The notes: a model not told the origin generated them from the letters alone. A stretch of DNA of 64,000 nucleotides from Qiania dongpingensis (GCF_014337195.1 NZ_CP060634.1:1302001-1366000), one strand, 5' to 3'. Shown: positions 12,849 to 22,120, counted from the first letter of the stretch. Program-made: numbers and translations.

Positions 12849-13676
12849 TCAGTCAGCTTCATAGCATTCCACATTCAGCTGCTGTACCTTTTCAATATCA
12901 TAGGGCAGGATGGAATTGGCAAAATCACAGAACTTTTCCGCCGCGTCGCTGACATAAAATTCATATTTTCTGCCGGCCTGCTCCACATCCTGACCACATC
13001 GGAGCCTCTCGCTGTCCAGCAGGCTGCTGAGCTCCATGGCCGTCTCATACGCCGGGTTCACCAGCGTGACACCCTCTCCAGCCACTTTCCGGAAAATGGA
13101 GCGCAGAAGAGGATAGTGGGTACATCCCAGGATCAGCGTATCAATGGATTTATATTCCAGATCCTTCATATAACGGCCGACCACTTCCTCGGTCACGGAA
13201 TCGTGCAGCCACCCCTCTTCTACCAATGAAACGAGCAGTGGGCAGGCCTTTCCATAAACCTGCACCTGCGGGTTGTATTCTTTCAGCGCTTTCTCATACA
13301 TACCGCTCTCAATGGTACCTGTGGTGCCGATCACCCCGATCCTCCCATTCCGGCTGACTTCGCTGGCTACCCGCGCCGCTGCGTCTATCACTCCGATCAC
13401 CGGAATATCCAGGCCATTCTTTATTTCCTCCAGCGCCTGAGCCGTGGCCGTATTACACGCCACCACGATAGCTTTCACCTGTTTTGTCTTCAAAAACCGG
13501 ATGATCTGTTTGGAATACCGTATTACGGTCTCTTTGGATTTTGTCCCATAGGGAAGGCGGGCCGTATCGCCAAAGTAGACCATGCGCTCATCCGGAATCT
13601 GGCGCATGATCTCTCTGGCCACCGTGAGCCCGCCCACGCCGGAATCAAACACTCCGATGGGTGCGTTGATACCCAT
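12849..13676 (-). CDS. murI: glutamate racemase
   Basis: 275 aa. Makes D-glutamate for peptidoglycan. Catalytic cysteines lie in VACNTATA and LGCTHYPLL; the N-terminal IGVFDSGVGGLTV and GDTARLPYGTKS are diagnostic. ATG 13676 abuts the ddl stop (13677), so the two cell-wall amino-acid genes are translationally linked. Confidence 0.97.
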   Translation of the reverse strand: MGINAPIGVFDSGVGGLTVAREIMRQIPDERMVYFGDTARLPYGTKSKETVIRYSKQIIRFLKTKQVKAIVVACNTATAQALEEIKNGLDIPVIGVIDAAARVASEVSRNGRIGVIGTTGTIESGMYEKALKEYNPQVQVYGKACPLLVSLVEEGWLHDSVTEEVVGRYMKDLEYKSIDTLILGCTHYPLLRSIFRKVAGEGVTLVNPAYETAMELSSLLDSERLRCGQDVEQAGRKYEFYVSDAAEKFCDFANSILPYDIEKVQQLNVECYEAD

Positions 13677-14738
13677 TTATTTCTCCTTTCTGGAAAAAGC
13701 CATCTGAATCAGCTTCTCGATCAGCTGCGGCTTCGCGATTCCGCGGTTCTCCCAAAGCATGGGATACATACTGATGGACGTAAAGCCCGGAAGCGTATTG
13801 AGCTCATTGAACACTACCTCGCCGGTGTCCTTCGTGACAAAGAAATCCACACGGGAAAGACCGAAACCGTCCACTGCCTTGAAGATTGCGACAGCGTCTC
13901 TCCTCAGCTCTTCCACGGTTTCAGCCGGCAGTTCCGGATCCATGACAGTCTTCGATTCTGCATTGTGATACTTCGCCTCATAATCATAAAATTCGGCGGC
14001 AGCCAAAATCTCTCCCACACCGGAGGCTTTTACTTCGTTTCCTCCCAGCACGGCACATTCTATCTCTCTGCCTACAATAGTCTCTTCCACCAGGATCTTA
14101 CGGTCGTGCTTCACCGCCTCCAAAAGGCCGTCTGTCAGCATTTCCCGGTTCTCCGCTTTGGAGACTCCCCTGGATGAACCCGCATTGCACGGTTTGATGA
14201 ACACCGGATAAGGAACTGTCTCTTCTACTCTTTTCACCACTGCGTCCATATCCTGCAGGTCTTCTTTTCTGACAGCCGCATATTTAGCCTGACGGATGCC
14301 CAGCGTATCCACAATGATCTTAGTATAGAGCTTATCCATGGAGACGGACGACGCCAGAACTCCGCAGCCCACATAGGGAATCTGGGACAGCTCGAATATC
14401 CCCTGTACGGTTCCGTCCTCTCCATAAAGGCCGTGCAGCACAGGGAAGATCACGTCCACCTTCCGGCAGGCGGCTTTCCCGTTTTCTATCAGCAGGACTC
14501 CGCCCATATCCGCGTCGGGCGACAGCACCGCCCGTGTCTTGCCCTTTACCCACGCGCCGGAGCGGATTTCCTCCACCGATTCCGTATGGATCCATTTCCC
14601 GTCCTGAGTGATGCCGATCAGTATGGTATCATATTTATCCGTATTAATATTCTCAATGACTGTTACCGCGGAAATGCAGGAAATTTCATGCTCGGATGAC
14701 TGTCCCCCAAAAAGTACCGCCACTGTCTGTTTTGTCAT
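13677..14738 (-). CDS. ddl: D-alanine--D-alanine ligase
   Basis: 353 aa ATP-grasp enzyme forming D-Ala-D-Ala. Opens MTKQTVAVLFGGQSSEHEIS; has HGLYGEDGTVQG, PCNAGSSRGVSK (ATP loop), LVEETIVGREIECAVLGG and VVFNELNTLPGFTSISMYP. The specificity region reads EAKYHNAES. The order ddl-murI is a compact cell-wall precursor operon. Confidence 0.97.
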   Translation of the reverse strand: MTKQTVAVLFGGQSSEHEISCISAVTVIENINTDKYDTILIGITQDGKWIHTESVEEIRSGAWVKGKTRAVLSPDADMGGVLLIENGKAACRKVDVIFPVLHGLYGEDGTVQGIFELSQIPYVGCGVLASSVSMDKLYTKIIVDTLGIRQAKYAAVRKEDLQDMDAVVKRVEETVPYPVFIKPCNAGSSRGVSKAENREMLTDGLLEAVKHDRKILVEETIVGREIECAVLGGNEVKASGVGEILAAAEFYDYEAKYHNAESKTVMDPELPAETVEELRRDAVAIFKAVDGFGLSRVDFFVTKDTGEVVFNELNTLPGFTSISMYPMLWENRGIAKPQLIEKLIQMAFSRKEK

Positions 14739-14934
14739 AAGAACTCCCTCTTTTCTTCTATATTCAAAAATGCCTTGGCGTCTTCACAACAGATCAAGAA
14801 TCTTTCTTTCTCATTTTACCCTTCTTTTGCCATTTCTTCAACGCCTAATTGTAATAAATCCGGAAAAACGGGCAAGACTCCCAATAGAAGATTCTATTCA
14901 TCATTTTATATTTTACATAAAGGAGCTGCAAATT

Positions 14935-15582
14935 ATGAAAAAAGAACGACTGGCACTGACCTTTCTCCTGGCGCTTCTCTGCCTGATATCCCTGGCCCTC
15001 TGGCTTTCTGCCTCCCGCTCTGTCCAGACGGTCCATGAAGATCTGTCTTCTCATATCCTCCGCTTTCACGTTTTGGCAAACAGTGATTCAGAGGAAGACC
15101 AGGCCCTTAAGCTAAAGGTAAAAGCATCTGTCCTGGAATACTTAGAAGAAGCCCTCCCGGAAGACGCCGGCCTGGAGGAGACCAAAACTTTTATTGAAAA
15201 CCATGAGGGGGAAATCCACAAGATCGCCAGCAGCGTGATCAGTGAAGAGGGCTACGACTATCCTGTATCTCTGTTCCTGGAACCCTGGTATTTTCCCACT
15301 AAGTCTTATGGCGATCTGACCTTTCCCTGCGGCACTTACGATGCATTCCGGGTGGTGATCGGAGAAGGAAACGGAAAAAACTGGTGGTGTGTCCTCTATC
15401 CTTCCCTTTGTTTTGTGGACGCTGCCTATGGCGTTGTGCCGGAGGATTCCAAGCAGGAATTAAAAGATGACCTGCGTCCGGACACCTATGCTTCTCTGGT
15501 GGACGAAGACAAAAAAGAAGCCGGAAATGAAAAACCACAGATTTCATTTCGGCTGGTGGAATTCTTATCTTCCTTATTTTGA
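14935..15582 (+). CDS. spoIIR: stage II sporulation protein R
   Basis: 215 aa. The forespore-made secreted signal that triggers SpoIIGA cleavage of pro-sigma-E in the mother cell. ATG 14935 has AAAGGAG upstream; residues ~6-25 are a signal/membrane segment. Family motifs: HILRFHVLANSDSEEDQALK, LKVKASVLEYL, GDLTFPCGTYDAFRVVIGEG and NWWCVLYPSLCFVD. Its presence marks the host as a spore former. Expected to be sigma-F controlled, but I could not place a clear sigma-F promoter. The longer frame from 14608 is antisense to ddl and is rejected. Confidence 0.95.
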   Translation: MKKERLALTFLLALLCLISLALWLSASRSVQTVHEDLSSHILRFHVLANSDSEEDQALKLKVKASVLEYLEEALPEDAGLEETKTFIENHEGEIHKIASSVISEEGYDYPVSLFLEPWYFPTKSYGDLTFPCGTYDAFRVVIGEGNGKNWWCVLYPSLCFVDAAYGVVPEDSKQELKDDLRPDTYASLVDEDKKEAGNEKPQISFRLVEFLSSLF

Positions 15583-15650
15583 TTCTCAATGATCCGTAGC
15601 GCTGTCGTAATTCCGAAGCAATAATTATCATCGTTAATACGAAAATAAAG

Positions 15651-15682
15651 AATGGCCAGAACAATCAACTGTTCTGGCCATT
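15651..15682. terminator. bidirectional terminator
   Basis: 13-bp perfect stem AATGGCCAGAACA / TGTTCTGGCCATT with a 6-nt loop, between the spoIIR and 64-aa gene ends. T-rich runs follow on both strands. Confidence 0.85.
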
Positions 15683-15689
15683 GTTAATA

Positions 15690-15884
15690 TTATTTTTTCT
15701 GTTTATCCAGCATTTCCTGCAGAGCCTCGTCACTTTCCTCTATCCAGACGTCCTCTTCTTCTGCGTTTAATCCCAGATATTCCCGCAGCGTCCGCATATC
15801 ATCGCTGTTGTTCCAGCGGCTGATATACCCGTCTATCTCTTCGAATTCAATTTCTCCGGCCAGATACCGTTCTTTAAATGTCAT
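15690..15884 (-). CDS. 64-aa acidic protein, unknown
   Basis: 64 aa (opens MTFKERYLAGEIEFEEIDGY), strongly acidic, no membrane segment, no recognised domain. Its ATG overlaps the GntR stop by 4 bp (ATGA at 15881-15884), so it is almost certainly a translated partner of that gene. Confidence 0.72.
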   Translation of the reverse strand: MTFKERYLAGEIEFEEIDGYISRWNNSDDMRTLREYLGLNAEEEDVWIEESDEALQEMLDKQKK

Positions 15885-16555
15885 CTCTCCTGCTCCTTAA
15901 TGCTCCTGGCGACCGTCACTTCCTGCTTGTTTATATGATTCCGGATTGTCCTCCTGGTCAAATCCACATCCCGGCCGGACAGTGCCCGCATGATATCCTG
16001 ATGCTCCTGGACGAGAATCTTTCTCTGTGACTTGTCCTTTATATGCTCGATCCGGTATCGGTACATCTGTTCTCTCAAATGGTTTACCATCTGCACGAGA
16101 CGCTCGTTATCCGTCGCCTGATAGATCAGAGAGTGAAATTCCTCATCCGCCTGGGCGATCACTGTGATGTCGTCACTGCTTATCACTGCCGCAAACTTAT
16201 GATTGGCCTGCTCCAGAAGCCGGAATTCTTCCTCCGTCATCCTTTCACAAGCCAGCTCTCCGGCCAGCTCTTCCAAGGCGCGGCGTACCTCTAAGACATC
16301 TCTGAGATTTTTTCCGGAAATATGCGCTACCTCAGCGCCTTTCCTCGGGACCATGACGACCAGCCCTTCCAGCTCCAGCTTCCGAATGGCTTCCCGGACC
16401 GGTGTCCGGCTGACCCCCATTCTCTCCGCCAGCTGTATCTCCATCAGCCTCTGACCAGGTGTCAGCTCTCCCCTCAGAATCGCGCGCCGCAGCGTGTTGA
16501 ACACTACATCCCGCAGTGGAAGATATTCATTTTCGTTCACTTTCCAACCGTCCAT
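15881..16555 (-). CDS. GntR-family regulator, FCD subfamily
   Basis: 224 aa. An N-terminal winged helix (residues ~10-75, with LREAIL-type pattern and VSRTPVREAIRKLELEGLV) is followed by a helical FCD ligand domain (~80-215). FadR/FCD regulators usually sense organic acids. It lies 15 bp downstream of ispE. A perfect TGTATAC-ATA-GTATACA dyad overlies the upstream promoter, which suggests autoregulation of ispE-gntR. The ligand is unknown. Confidence 0.92.
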   Translation of the reverse strand: MDGWKVNENEYLPLRDVVFNTLRRAILRGELTPGQRLMEIQLAERMGVSRTPVREAIRKLELEGLVVMVPRKGAEVAHISGKNLRDVLEVRRALEELAGELACERMTEEEFRLLEQANHKFAAVISSDDITVIAQADEEFHSLIYQATDNERLVQMVNHLREQMYRYRIEHIKDKSQRKILVQEHQDIMRALSGRDVDLTRRTIRNHINKQEVTVARSIKEQER

Positions 16556-16570
16556 CTGACACCTCCGCCT

Positions 16571-17446
16571 TTATTCTTTGCTGTTGTAGGGCTTTACCGT
16601 ATATGCCTGCTTCGCGAGTCCCTCTCTCCGAAGCATCCGGCAGATTCTGTCCGCCGCTTCCTTTTTGTCAAAAATTCCGAATACTGTTGGCCCGCTCCCG
16701 CTCATCAGAGCCATCCTGGCGCCCGCATCCATCATGATGTCCTTGAGCTTCTGTACCTGGGGATATGCCGGTATCGTCACCATCTCAAGCACATTTCCCA
16801 TACAAGCCGTCACTCCATCGAGATTGTTTTTTTCCAGCGCCTTTATCATGCCGTCCAGGTCTGGGTGAAAGGGGAGGCTGTCCACTTTCAGATTCCCGTA
16901 AACAAATCGTGTAGACACACTGACCGGCGGCTTTGCCAAAAGTATAAAACAATCCGGCATGGGAGGCAGGCGCCTCAGTTTTTCTCCGATTCCCTCTGCC
17001 AGGGCGGTCCCTCTCATGACGCAGTAAGGTACATCTGCTCCAAGGTTCACTCCGCGCTCCATAAGAGCCTTTCTGGAAAGACCCAGACGAAACATCTTAT
17101 TCACTCCGACCAATACCGCCGCCGCATCGCTGCTGCCTCCGCCCATCCCCGCCGCCACAGGTATCCTCTTGTGAAGGCCAATGGACAGCCCCTCCTTCAC
17201 TCCGAATTCCTTCATTAACATATCTGCGGCCCGATAGACCAGGTTATCTTCTCCCGTGGGGAGAAAATAGAGATTCGTCGCCACATGGATTCCCGGTTCT
17301 TTCTTCCGTTCCAGCTTCAGGCTGTCATACAGGCCTACCGTCTGCATGACCATCTTGACCTCATGATATCCGTCAGGCCGTTTTCCTACCACATCGAGCC
17401 CCAGGTTGATCTTTCCATACGCCCGAAGATTTATCTGATCGCTCAT
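16571..17446 (-). CDS. ispE: 4-diphosphocytidyl-2-C-methyl-D-erythritol kinase
   Basis: 291 aa GHMP kinase of the MEP isoprenoid pathway. Start ATG 17446 (MSDQINLRAYGKINLGLDVV) with GGAG upstream; the extended frame to 17485 lies in the promoter. Motif 2 is PVAAGMGGGSSDAAAVLVG, and motif 3 includes MSGSGPTVFGIF. First gene of a unit with the GntR regulator and the 64-aa protein. Confidence 0.96.
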   Translation of the reverse strand: MSDQINLRAYGKINLGLDVVGKRPDGYHEVKMVMQTVGLYDSLKLERKKEPGIHVATNLYFLPTGEDNLVYRAADMLMKEFGVKEGLSIGLHKRIPVAAGMGGGSSDAAAVLVGVNKMFRLGLSRKALMERGVNLGADVPYCVMRGTALAEGIGEKLRRLPPMPDCFILLAKPPVSVSTRFVYGNLKVDSLPFHPDLDGMIKALEKNNLDGVTACMGNVLEMVTIPAYPQVQKLKDIMMDAGARMALMSGSGPTVFGIFDKKEAADRICRMLRREGLAKQAYTVKPYNSKE

Positions 17447-17465
17447 GATTTTCTCCATCGTATTT

Positions 17466-17503
17466 TGTATACATAGTATACACAATTTTCTTCAAAAATA
17501 CAA
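17466..17503 (-). promoter_or_regulatory. ispE promoter with overlapping GntR-type operator
   Basis: -35 TTGTAT (17498-17503), 17-nt spacer, -10 TATACT (17475-17480). The -10 sits in the perfect dyad TGTATAC-ATA-GTATACA (17466-17482), resembling FCD-subfamily GntR operators. Confidence 0.7.
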
Positions 17504-17540
17504 TTCTTCTGTCTTGTCTTTTTTCTAAATACGAGCCGTT

Positions 17541-18839
17541 TCACTGTTTTACGGACAATTTCGCGGCATTTTCCTTTTCTTTTTCTTTCCTGAGTTTTTG
17601 AAACCTTCCTCTCAGGCCATGATCCTGCGAGAGCTGACGCTCCTTCGGCTTGATGCCCTTCGCCGCCTCGTTTCTCCTGTTCACATATTCCTGAACATAG
17701 GCTAAGTACATCATCACAGAATTCGTCACAGCTCTTTCATCAATATTAAATTTCTCATGGTGATTGGGATAAGCTCTGCCCATTTCTTCATTTCCTGCGC
17801 CGATGAAAGCGAATGCCCCCGGAATCCGCTGCTGGTATACAGAAAAATCCTCCCCCAGCATCATTTTCGGAACCTCAATGAACGCATCTTCCTTGAATAC
17901 CCTCTGCGCCCCGGAAAACACGATCTCCGACACGTCCGGATCGTTGTCCACAGCCGGATGAGCAGACAAAATATATTCCACATCGGCCGTAGCGTGATAG
18001 GTAGCGGCTGTCCCCATGGCCACACGCTTCACGGCGTTCTCTATCCGTTTTCCCTCTGCCCGGGAAAAGGTGCGGACAGTCCCCTCCATGACGGCGGAGC
18101 CGGCCACCACATTCCGCACCGTCCCGCAAACCATATGCCCAATGTTTACAACCGCCGCATCGATCGGATTCGTCTCTCTGCTGACAATCTGCTGCAGGTT
18201 CATGACAGTCGCCGCCGCTGCCACAGTCGCATCCACGCATTGCTGCGGTTTGCCTGCATGGCCCTGACGGCCTTTGATCGTGATCTTAAAAAGGTCGGAC
18301 TCCGCCATGCGGGGCCCCGGCTCTATGTTAATATATCCTACCGGGATATCTGCGAACACATGCAGTCCGAAGATCTGCTCCACATGATCCATATATCCGG
18401 CATCCATCATCATCTTTGCGCCCTTGCAGACTTCTTCCCCCGGCTGAAACACCAGCTTGATCGTACAGTTCAGCTCTTCCTCATGAGTCTTAAGGATCCT
18501 GGCGGCTCCCAGGAGCGCCGCCGTATGAGCATCATGCCCGCAGGCATGCATGACCCCCGGCGTGCAGGATTTATAGCCCACGTCTGTCTTTTCATCCACC
18601 TTGAGAGCGTCCATATCCGCCCGCAGAGCGATCACCGGTTCTCCATGCCCGAGAATGCCTATCACTCCCGTTCCCGCCGTCTCGATAAAGGGGATGTCCA
18701 TTTCCTCCAGCTCCGTCTTGATGCGTTTTGATGTTTCCCATTCTTCCAGGGAAAGCTCCGGATTCTGATGGAAATGTTTTCTAAGATTCACAACATAGTT
18801 GCGGATCTGTTCCGTTTCCTGCCTGATTTCTATATTCAT
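17541..18839 (-). CDS. M20 family amidohydrolase
   Basis: 432 aa metallopeptidase-like hydrolase of the hippurate hydrolase / N-acyl-amino-acid amidohydrolase group. Metal-site motifs: MHACGHDAHTAALLGAA, FQPGEEVCKGAKMM, KGRQGHAGKPQQCVDA, and a C-terminal NHHEKFNIDERA. Residues ~395-432 form a basic, lysine-rich tail (ending ENAAKLSVKQ) not typical of the family. The amide substrate is unknown. Reverse direction, starting near the 65-bp repeat. Confidence 0.9.
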   Translation of the reverse strand: MNIEIRQETEQIRNYVVNLRKHFHQNPELSLEEWETSKRIKTELEEMDIPFIETAGTGVIGILGHGEPVIALRADMDALKVDEKTDVGYKSCTPGVMHACGHDAHTAALLGAARILKTHEEELNCTIKLVFQPGEEVCKGAKMMMDAGYMDHVEQIFGLHVFADIPVGYINIEPGPRMAESDLFKITIKGRQGHAGKPQQCVDATVAAAATVMNLQQIVSRETNPIDAAVVNIGHMVCGTVRNVVAGSAVMEGTVRTFSRAEGKRIENAVKRVAMGTAATYHATADVEYILSAHPAVDNDPDVSEIVFSGAQRVFKEDAFIEVPKMMLGEDFSVYQQRIPGAFAFIGAGNEEMGRAYPNHHEKFNIDERAVTNSVMMYLAYVQEYVNRRNEAAKGIKPKERQLSQDHGLRGRFQKLRKEKEKENAAKLSVKQ

Positions 18840-18870
18840 CCGGCGCCTCCTTCCATATCGTTGTTTATCG

Positions 18871-18935
18871 TATACCCAAGGGCACCCCTTAATTCATGCC
18901 CTCCGGGCAGGCGCACTCCGTGCGGCAAGGTATAT
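18871..18935 (-). repeat. 65-bp cloverleaf-like dispersed repeat, copy 2
   Basis: Inverted copy of 3258-3322 with 2 substitutions, GAA to GGA and GTA to GGA, both in triloops. Upstream of the M20 gene. The 18840-19208 gap also contains a + strand promoter and two hairpins, but no gene. Confidence 0.8.
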
Positions 18936-18988
18936 ATTACAGTATAAAATTGTATATGAGAAAAAACAATCTTTTTTTGATGGAAATA

Positions 18989-19016
18989 TTGACAATTCAG
19001 CATACTAAGCTATAAT
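18989..19016 (+). promoter_or_regulatory. consensus promoter without downstream gene
   Basis: TTGACA, 16-nt spacer, TATAAT on the plus strand. The next plus-strand feature is a hairpin with a T-run about 15 bp on, and then the antisense cyclophilin gene. Confidence 0.6.
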
Positions 19017-19022
19017 ATAGTC

Positions 19023-19069
19023 ATACAGAACAAAGGCGTGCTCGTATAAGAGGCATGCTTTATTTTTTT
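19023..19069 (+). ncRNA. candidate very short terminated RNA
   Basis: From the predicted start near 19023, a stem AAAGGCGTGC / GCATGCTTT (19032-19061, containing a G-U pair) is followed by TATTTTTTT. This would give an RNA of about 45 nt. The same hairpin may instead serve as the minus-strand terminator of the cyclophilin gene. Confidence 0.3.
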
Positions 19070-19134
19070 GTATAAAATCGGCATTGACTGCCGGCATTTT
19101 GTTTTCCCTCACATTAAAATATTTTATGACATGG

Positions 19135-19172
19135 AGAGCCGCTCTGGAATATCCGGAGCGGTTCTTCATGTT
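19135..19172 (-). terminator. hairpin downstream of the cyclophilin gene
   Basis: 12-bp stem (GAGCCGCTCTGG / CCGGAGCGGTTC, two G-U pairs) with a 5-nt loop just after the ppi stop. The T-tract is weak on both strands, so its function as a terminator is moderate. Confidence 0.5.
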
Positions 19173-19208
19173 TATTCTACCACAGGTGATTTCAGAAAAT
19201 CCCGATGT

Positions 19209-19742
19209 CTATTCTTCACATTTCTCCGGCTCCGGATATTCCACGTCAAAGGTTTCCACCGTCACTGACTTCATCCTCTGGGGTTTGACCGGCCTGTCAC
19301 CGTAGGAAGTGGCTGTCTCCGCAATGGCGTTTACCACATCCATTCCTTCAATTACTTTTCCAAACGCCGCATACTGTCCGTCGAGATGGGGGGATTTTTT
19401 GTGCATGATAAAAAACTGGGAGCCTGCGGAATCCGGGTGCATAGCTCTCGCCATGGACAGCACGCCAGGCTCATGGGCCAGTGAGTTCTCCACTCCGTTA
19501 TCGGCAAATTCTCCTTTGATCTGGTATCCGGGACCGCCGGTCCCCTGTCCCAGAGGGCATCCGCCCTGAATCATAAATCCACGGATCACTCTGTGGAAAA
19601 TCAAATCATCATAAAAGCCTTTTTTCACAAGACTGATGAAATTATTGACCGTGTTCGGGGCGATTTCCGGATAAAGTTCTGCCTTGATGACGCCGCCGTC
19701 TTCCATTTCAATCGTTACGATCGGATTTTTCTTCTCTTCCAT
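19209..19742 (-). CDS. cyclophilin-type peptidyl-prolyl isomerase
   Basis: 177 aa. Catalytic core [22 protein letters not shown] and [22 protein letters not shown]. No signal peptide, hence cytosolic; speeds prolyl cis-trans isomerisation during folding. 78 bp downstream of the TPM gene on the same strand, possibly with its own promoter. Confidence 0.95.
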   Translation of the reverse strand: MEEKKNPIVTIEMEDGGVIKAELYPEIAPNTVNNFISLVKKGFYDDLIFHRVIRGFMIQGGCPLGQGTGGPGYQIKGEFADNGVENSLAHEPGVLSMARAMHPDSAGSQFFIMHKKSPHLDGQYAAFGKVIEGMDVVNAIAETATSYGDRPVKPQRMKSVTVETFDVEYPEPEKCEE

Positions 19743-19820
19743 TTTTATTCTCCTTCAATATTCTGTACGGTTTATCATAACACCCTATTCTATGTTCTGT
19801 CTACGTCTAAACATCACAAA

Positions 19821-21014
19821 TCAGAAGCTTCTTCCGCTCCCCCCATGTTTCTGACCGGATGAGCCGCTTTTTCCTGATGAAAAGCCTTTCCCGCTTCCTC
19901 CCCTGTCCAGATTGCTGTTTTTTCTGGCACGTTCTCTTTCTTCCTCTTCTCTTTTTCTGTTCTCCCGCCTTCTTCTTTCCTCTTCTTCTCTTCTTCTGTC
20001 TTCTTCTCTTCTTTGTTCTTCTCTTCTTTTATCTTCTTTTCTTCTCCGGTCCTCTTCCCTTCTTCTTTTCTCATCCTCTCTTCGCCGTTTCTCATCCTCT
20101 TCTCTCTGCCTGTCATATCGGTCATCTTCTTTTCGTCTCTCATGATAGACGGGCGGCGGTGCGTTTTTCACTTTCTCTTTTATCACTACCGTTGTATTGA
20201 TATATTCGTCCGTCTTTTCCCGATAACTGATGACTCCATCTTTCAAGTACGTCTCGTTTCCTGCCGGCATATGGACTTTTTTCATCTGTTTCTTGGTGAT
20301 CAGCCATGCTGCGATCATGGCAATCCCCAGATATACTACAATTTGAGTTGGATTCAAACCGGAATTTTCTTCCTGCTTTTCATTACCTGATTCCGACTCT
20401 TTATGGGACTGCGTGTCCTTTTCCACAGTACTCTCCGGTTCTTTTTCTTTAGATTCGCCAGAACTCATTTCCGCTTTCGTCTCTTCCGCTGATCCACCCT
20501 CCACAGATTTCGTGCTTTCGGATGGCAGACTGGCCGTTATGGACGCAGACGTCTCTTTTATAAATTCTCTGCAAACTTCCGCATAATTCTCCTGCTGCAT
20601 AAGCGGAACCAATCTATCCAGGGTTTTCTCAACCGCCGCATCGTCATAATAGGATACAGCCTGCCCGGCCGTGCTGATATAAATCTCACGTCCATCCATA
20701 TCCAAAAGAAGAAGGACCCCATCTCCGGATGTTTTGTCATACCCGAATCCATGTTCTTCATAAAAACTGTCCGAAAATTCTTTCGCGCTCTTGCCTTCGT
20801 TATCCTGAATCGTAACAATCACTAAATCCTGCTCCAGTACCTGAGCCGATGCCACCAGCAGTTCCTGCAATTCCGCTTCTTCATCCTCCGTAAGCAAATC
20901 TGCCTGATCGTATATCTTCTGCTGCTGGCTGTCAAATCCAAACAGGCAGAAAACCAGAAAAATCATCCCTATGCAGAAAGAAAATTTCTTTTTATAATTC
21001 GGTCTTCTCTCCAT
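19821..21014 (-). CDS. TPM-domain membrane protein with charged arm (copy 2)
   Basis: 397 aa. N-terminal signal/anchor (FCIGMIFLVFCLFGFDS), TPM_phosphatase domain (YgcG-like, residues ~25-155, IYDQADLLTEDEEAELQELL and GVLLLLDMDGREIYISTAG), a Ser/Glu-rich linker, a second membrane helix (~215-235), then ~100 residues almost entirely of D/E/K/R (~285-370), and a Gly/Ser tail ending HGGSGRSF. Start ATG 21014 overlaps the upstream TGA by one base (TGATG) and has GGAGG at 7 nt. Paralogue of 22189-23040, which lacks the charged arm. TPM proteins may act in membrane-protein quality control; the role here is unknown. Confidence 0.85.
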   Translation of the reverse strand: MERRPNYKKKFSFCIGMIFLVFCLFGFDSQQQKIYDQADLLTEDEEAELQELLVASAQVLEQDLVIVTIQDNEGKSAKEFSDSFYEEHGFGYDKTSGDGVLLLLDMDGREIYISTAGQAVSYYDDAAVEKTLDRLVPLMQQENYAEVCREFIKETSASITASLPSESTKSVEGGSAEETKAEMSSGESKEKEPESTVEKDTQSHKESESGNEKQEENSGLNPTQIVVYLGIAMIAAWLITKKQMKKVHMPAGNETYLKDGVISYREKTDEYINTTVVIKEKVKNAPPPVYHERRKEDDRYDRQREEDEKRRREDEKRRREEDRRRKEDKRREEQRREEDRRREEEERRRRENRKREEEERERARKNSNLDRGGSGKGFSSGKSGSSGQKHGGSGRSF

Positions 21015-22120
21015 CATATCACCTCCATGACCAGCCAAAGAAGCGCAAATATCACCGCCGTCCAGGAAGCGAACCAGATTCTTTTTTTTGCCTTGCTGAC
21101 CGGCAGACTGCCCACGACTTTTCCCGTTTGTCCATTGATAAAAAACTGCTGGTTTTTACCTTTATAGCTGTAATTCAGCACCCATACGGGAAGCAGCACA
21201 TATTCTGCTCCGATCTCATCTATCTGCATCGTCCTCTCTGTGATCTCAACCTTGTCATAGCCGGTTATGATATTTTTTGTCGCCGCATCGGCATATTCCC
21301 GTATCCTTTTCTTTCCCCGCTCCTCCATATTTTCTTCCGTCAAGGAATAGCTTTCCGCCGTATACCCGGAAAGATAGGAGACGTCAAAAGGCTTCAGCTC
21401 TTTATAGTCAAAGGGCTCCAGCAAATCCATAGAAGCGTCATCCATTTTTTCAGAAGCGTCCAATGGTACCCGCTCATAGCGGGCCTCCACATCCCGGCAG
21501 ACACAAAAATGGTCGGTATAGAAATATTCCGTGCCCCCGCTCCTCTCTTTTCTTTTTTTCGTGCAGTGAGCATCTACCCGAATATTGGCATTATAATCCA
21601 CCAGCCAAAACGGAACATAGATTCCTGTGATCTGATCCAGTTTATTTTCATCCTTAAAGCCTTTAGGCGTCAAGCGTCCTGTCTTCGTCCATTCCCGAAA
21701 AGACTCCACGGCCTGTTCCTTCGTTATCCTAAAGGGAATAAGCTGTTCCGGTTTCTTCTCGCCCTCCAGACGCTCTTCAATCAATGTGGAATTACCACAG
21801 AAGCTGCATATGGCAGCCACAGAGGTCTCGTCTGTCATCACCTCGGCGCCGCAGGAAGAACAGCGGTATTTCTTCACCTGCATGGTTTCCCCGCTCTTTC
21901 TCTCCACACGGCTTCCCTGCACTTCAGTCTCAACGGTTTTCCCTTGTGCTAAGGAGGATTTTTCCTGCTCTGTTTCCTCCCTCATGGCAGGAGCGCCGTA
22001 TTTTTCTTGATAATCCACTACTCCCATCTGGGTCCCGCAATGCTCGCAGGCCAATGTCTGACACTCCGGATCAAACTTCATAGGAGCCCCGCAGCCAGGA
22101 CACTTATATATCACTATCAT
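21014..22120 (-). CDS. double zinc-ribbon membrane-anchored protein (copy 2)
   Basis: 368 aa. Zinc ribbon 1 at residues ~6-30 (YKCPGCGAPM...CEHCGTQM), zinc ribbon 2 at ~85-110 (YRCSSCGAEV...CSFCGNST), a ~220-residue beta-rich domain (GIYVPFWLVDYNA, LLPVWVLNYSYKGK), and a C-terminal membrane helix (~348-366). Clearly homologous to 23037-24146 over its whole length. The family is annotated as TFIIB-type zinc ribbon proteins; function unknown. Second half of a duplicated gene pair, coupled to the following TPM gene. Confidence 0.85.
   Translation of the reverse strand: MIVIYKCPGCGAPMKFDPECQTLACEHCGTQMGVVDYQEKYGAPAMREETEQEKSSLAQGKTVETEVQGSRVERKSGETMQVKKYRCSSCGAEVMTDETSVAAICSFCGNSTLIEERLEGEKKPEQLIPFRITKEQAVESFREWTKTGRLTPKGFKDENKLDQITGIYVPFWLVDYNANIRVDAHCTKKRKERSGGTEYFYTDHFCVCRDVEARYERVPLDASEKMDDASMDLLEPFDYKELKPFDVSYLSGYTAESYSLTEENMEERGKKRIREYADAATKNIITGYDKVEITERTMQIDEIGAEYVLLPVWVLNYSYKGKNQQFFINGQTGKVVGSLPVSKAKKRIWFASWTAVIFALLWLVMEVI

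Noticed and set aside
14608..14934. N-terminal extension of spoIIR
   Set aside because: It runs antisense to ddl; ATG 14935 has an RBS and begins a proper signal segment.
19859..20390. Open frames rich in Ser/Leu/Phe opposite the TPM copy 2 gene
   Set aside because: They read the complement of the D/E/K/R codon repeat; low complexity, not genes.
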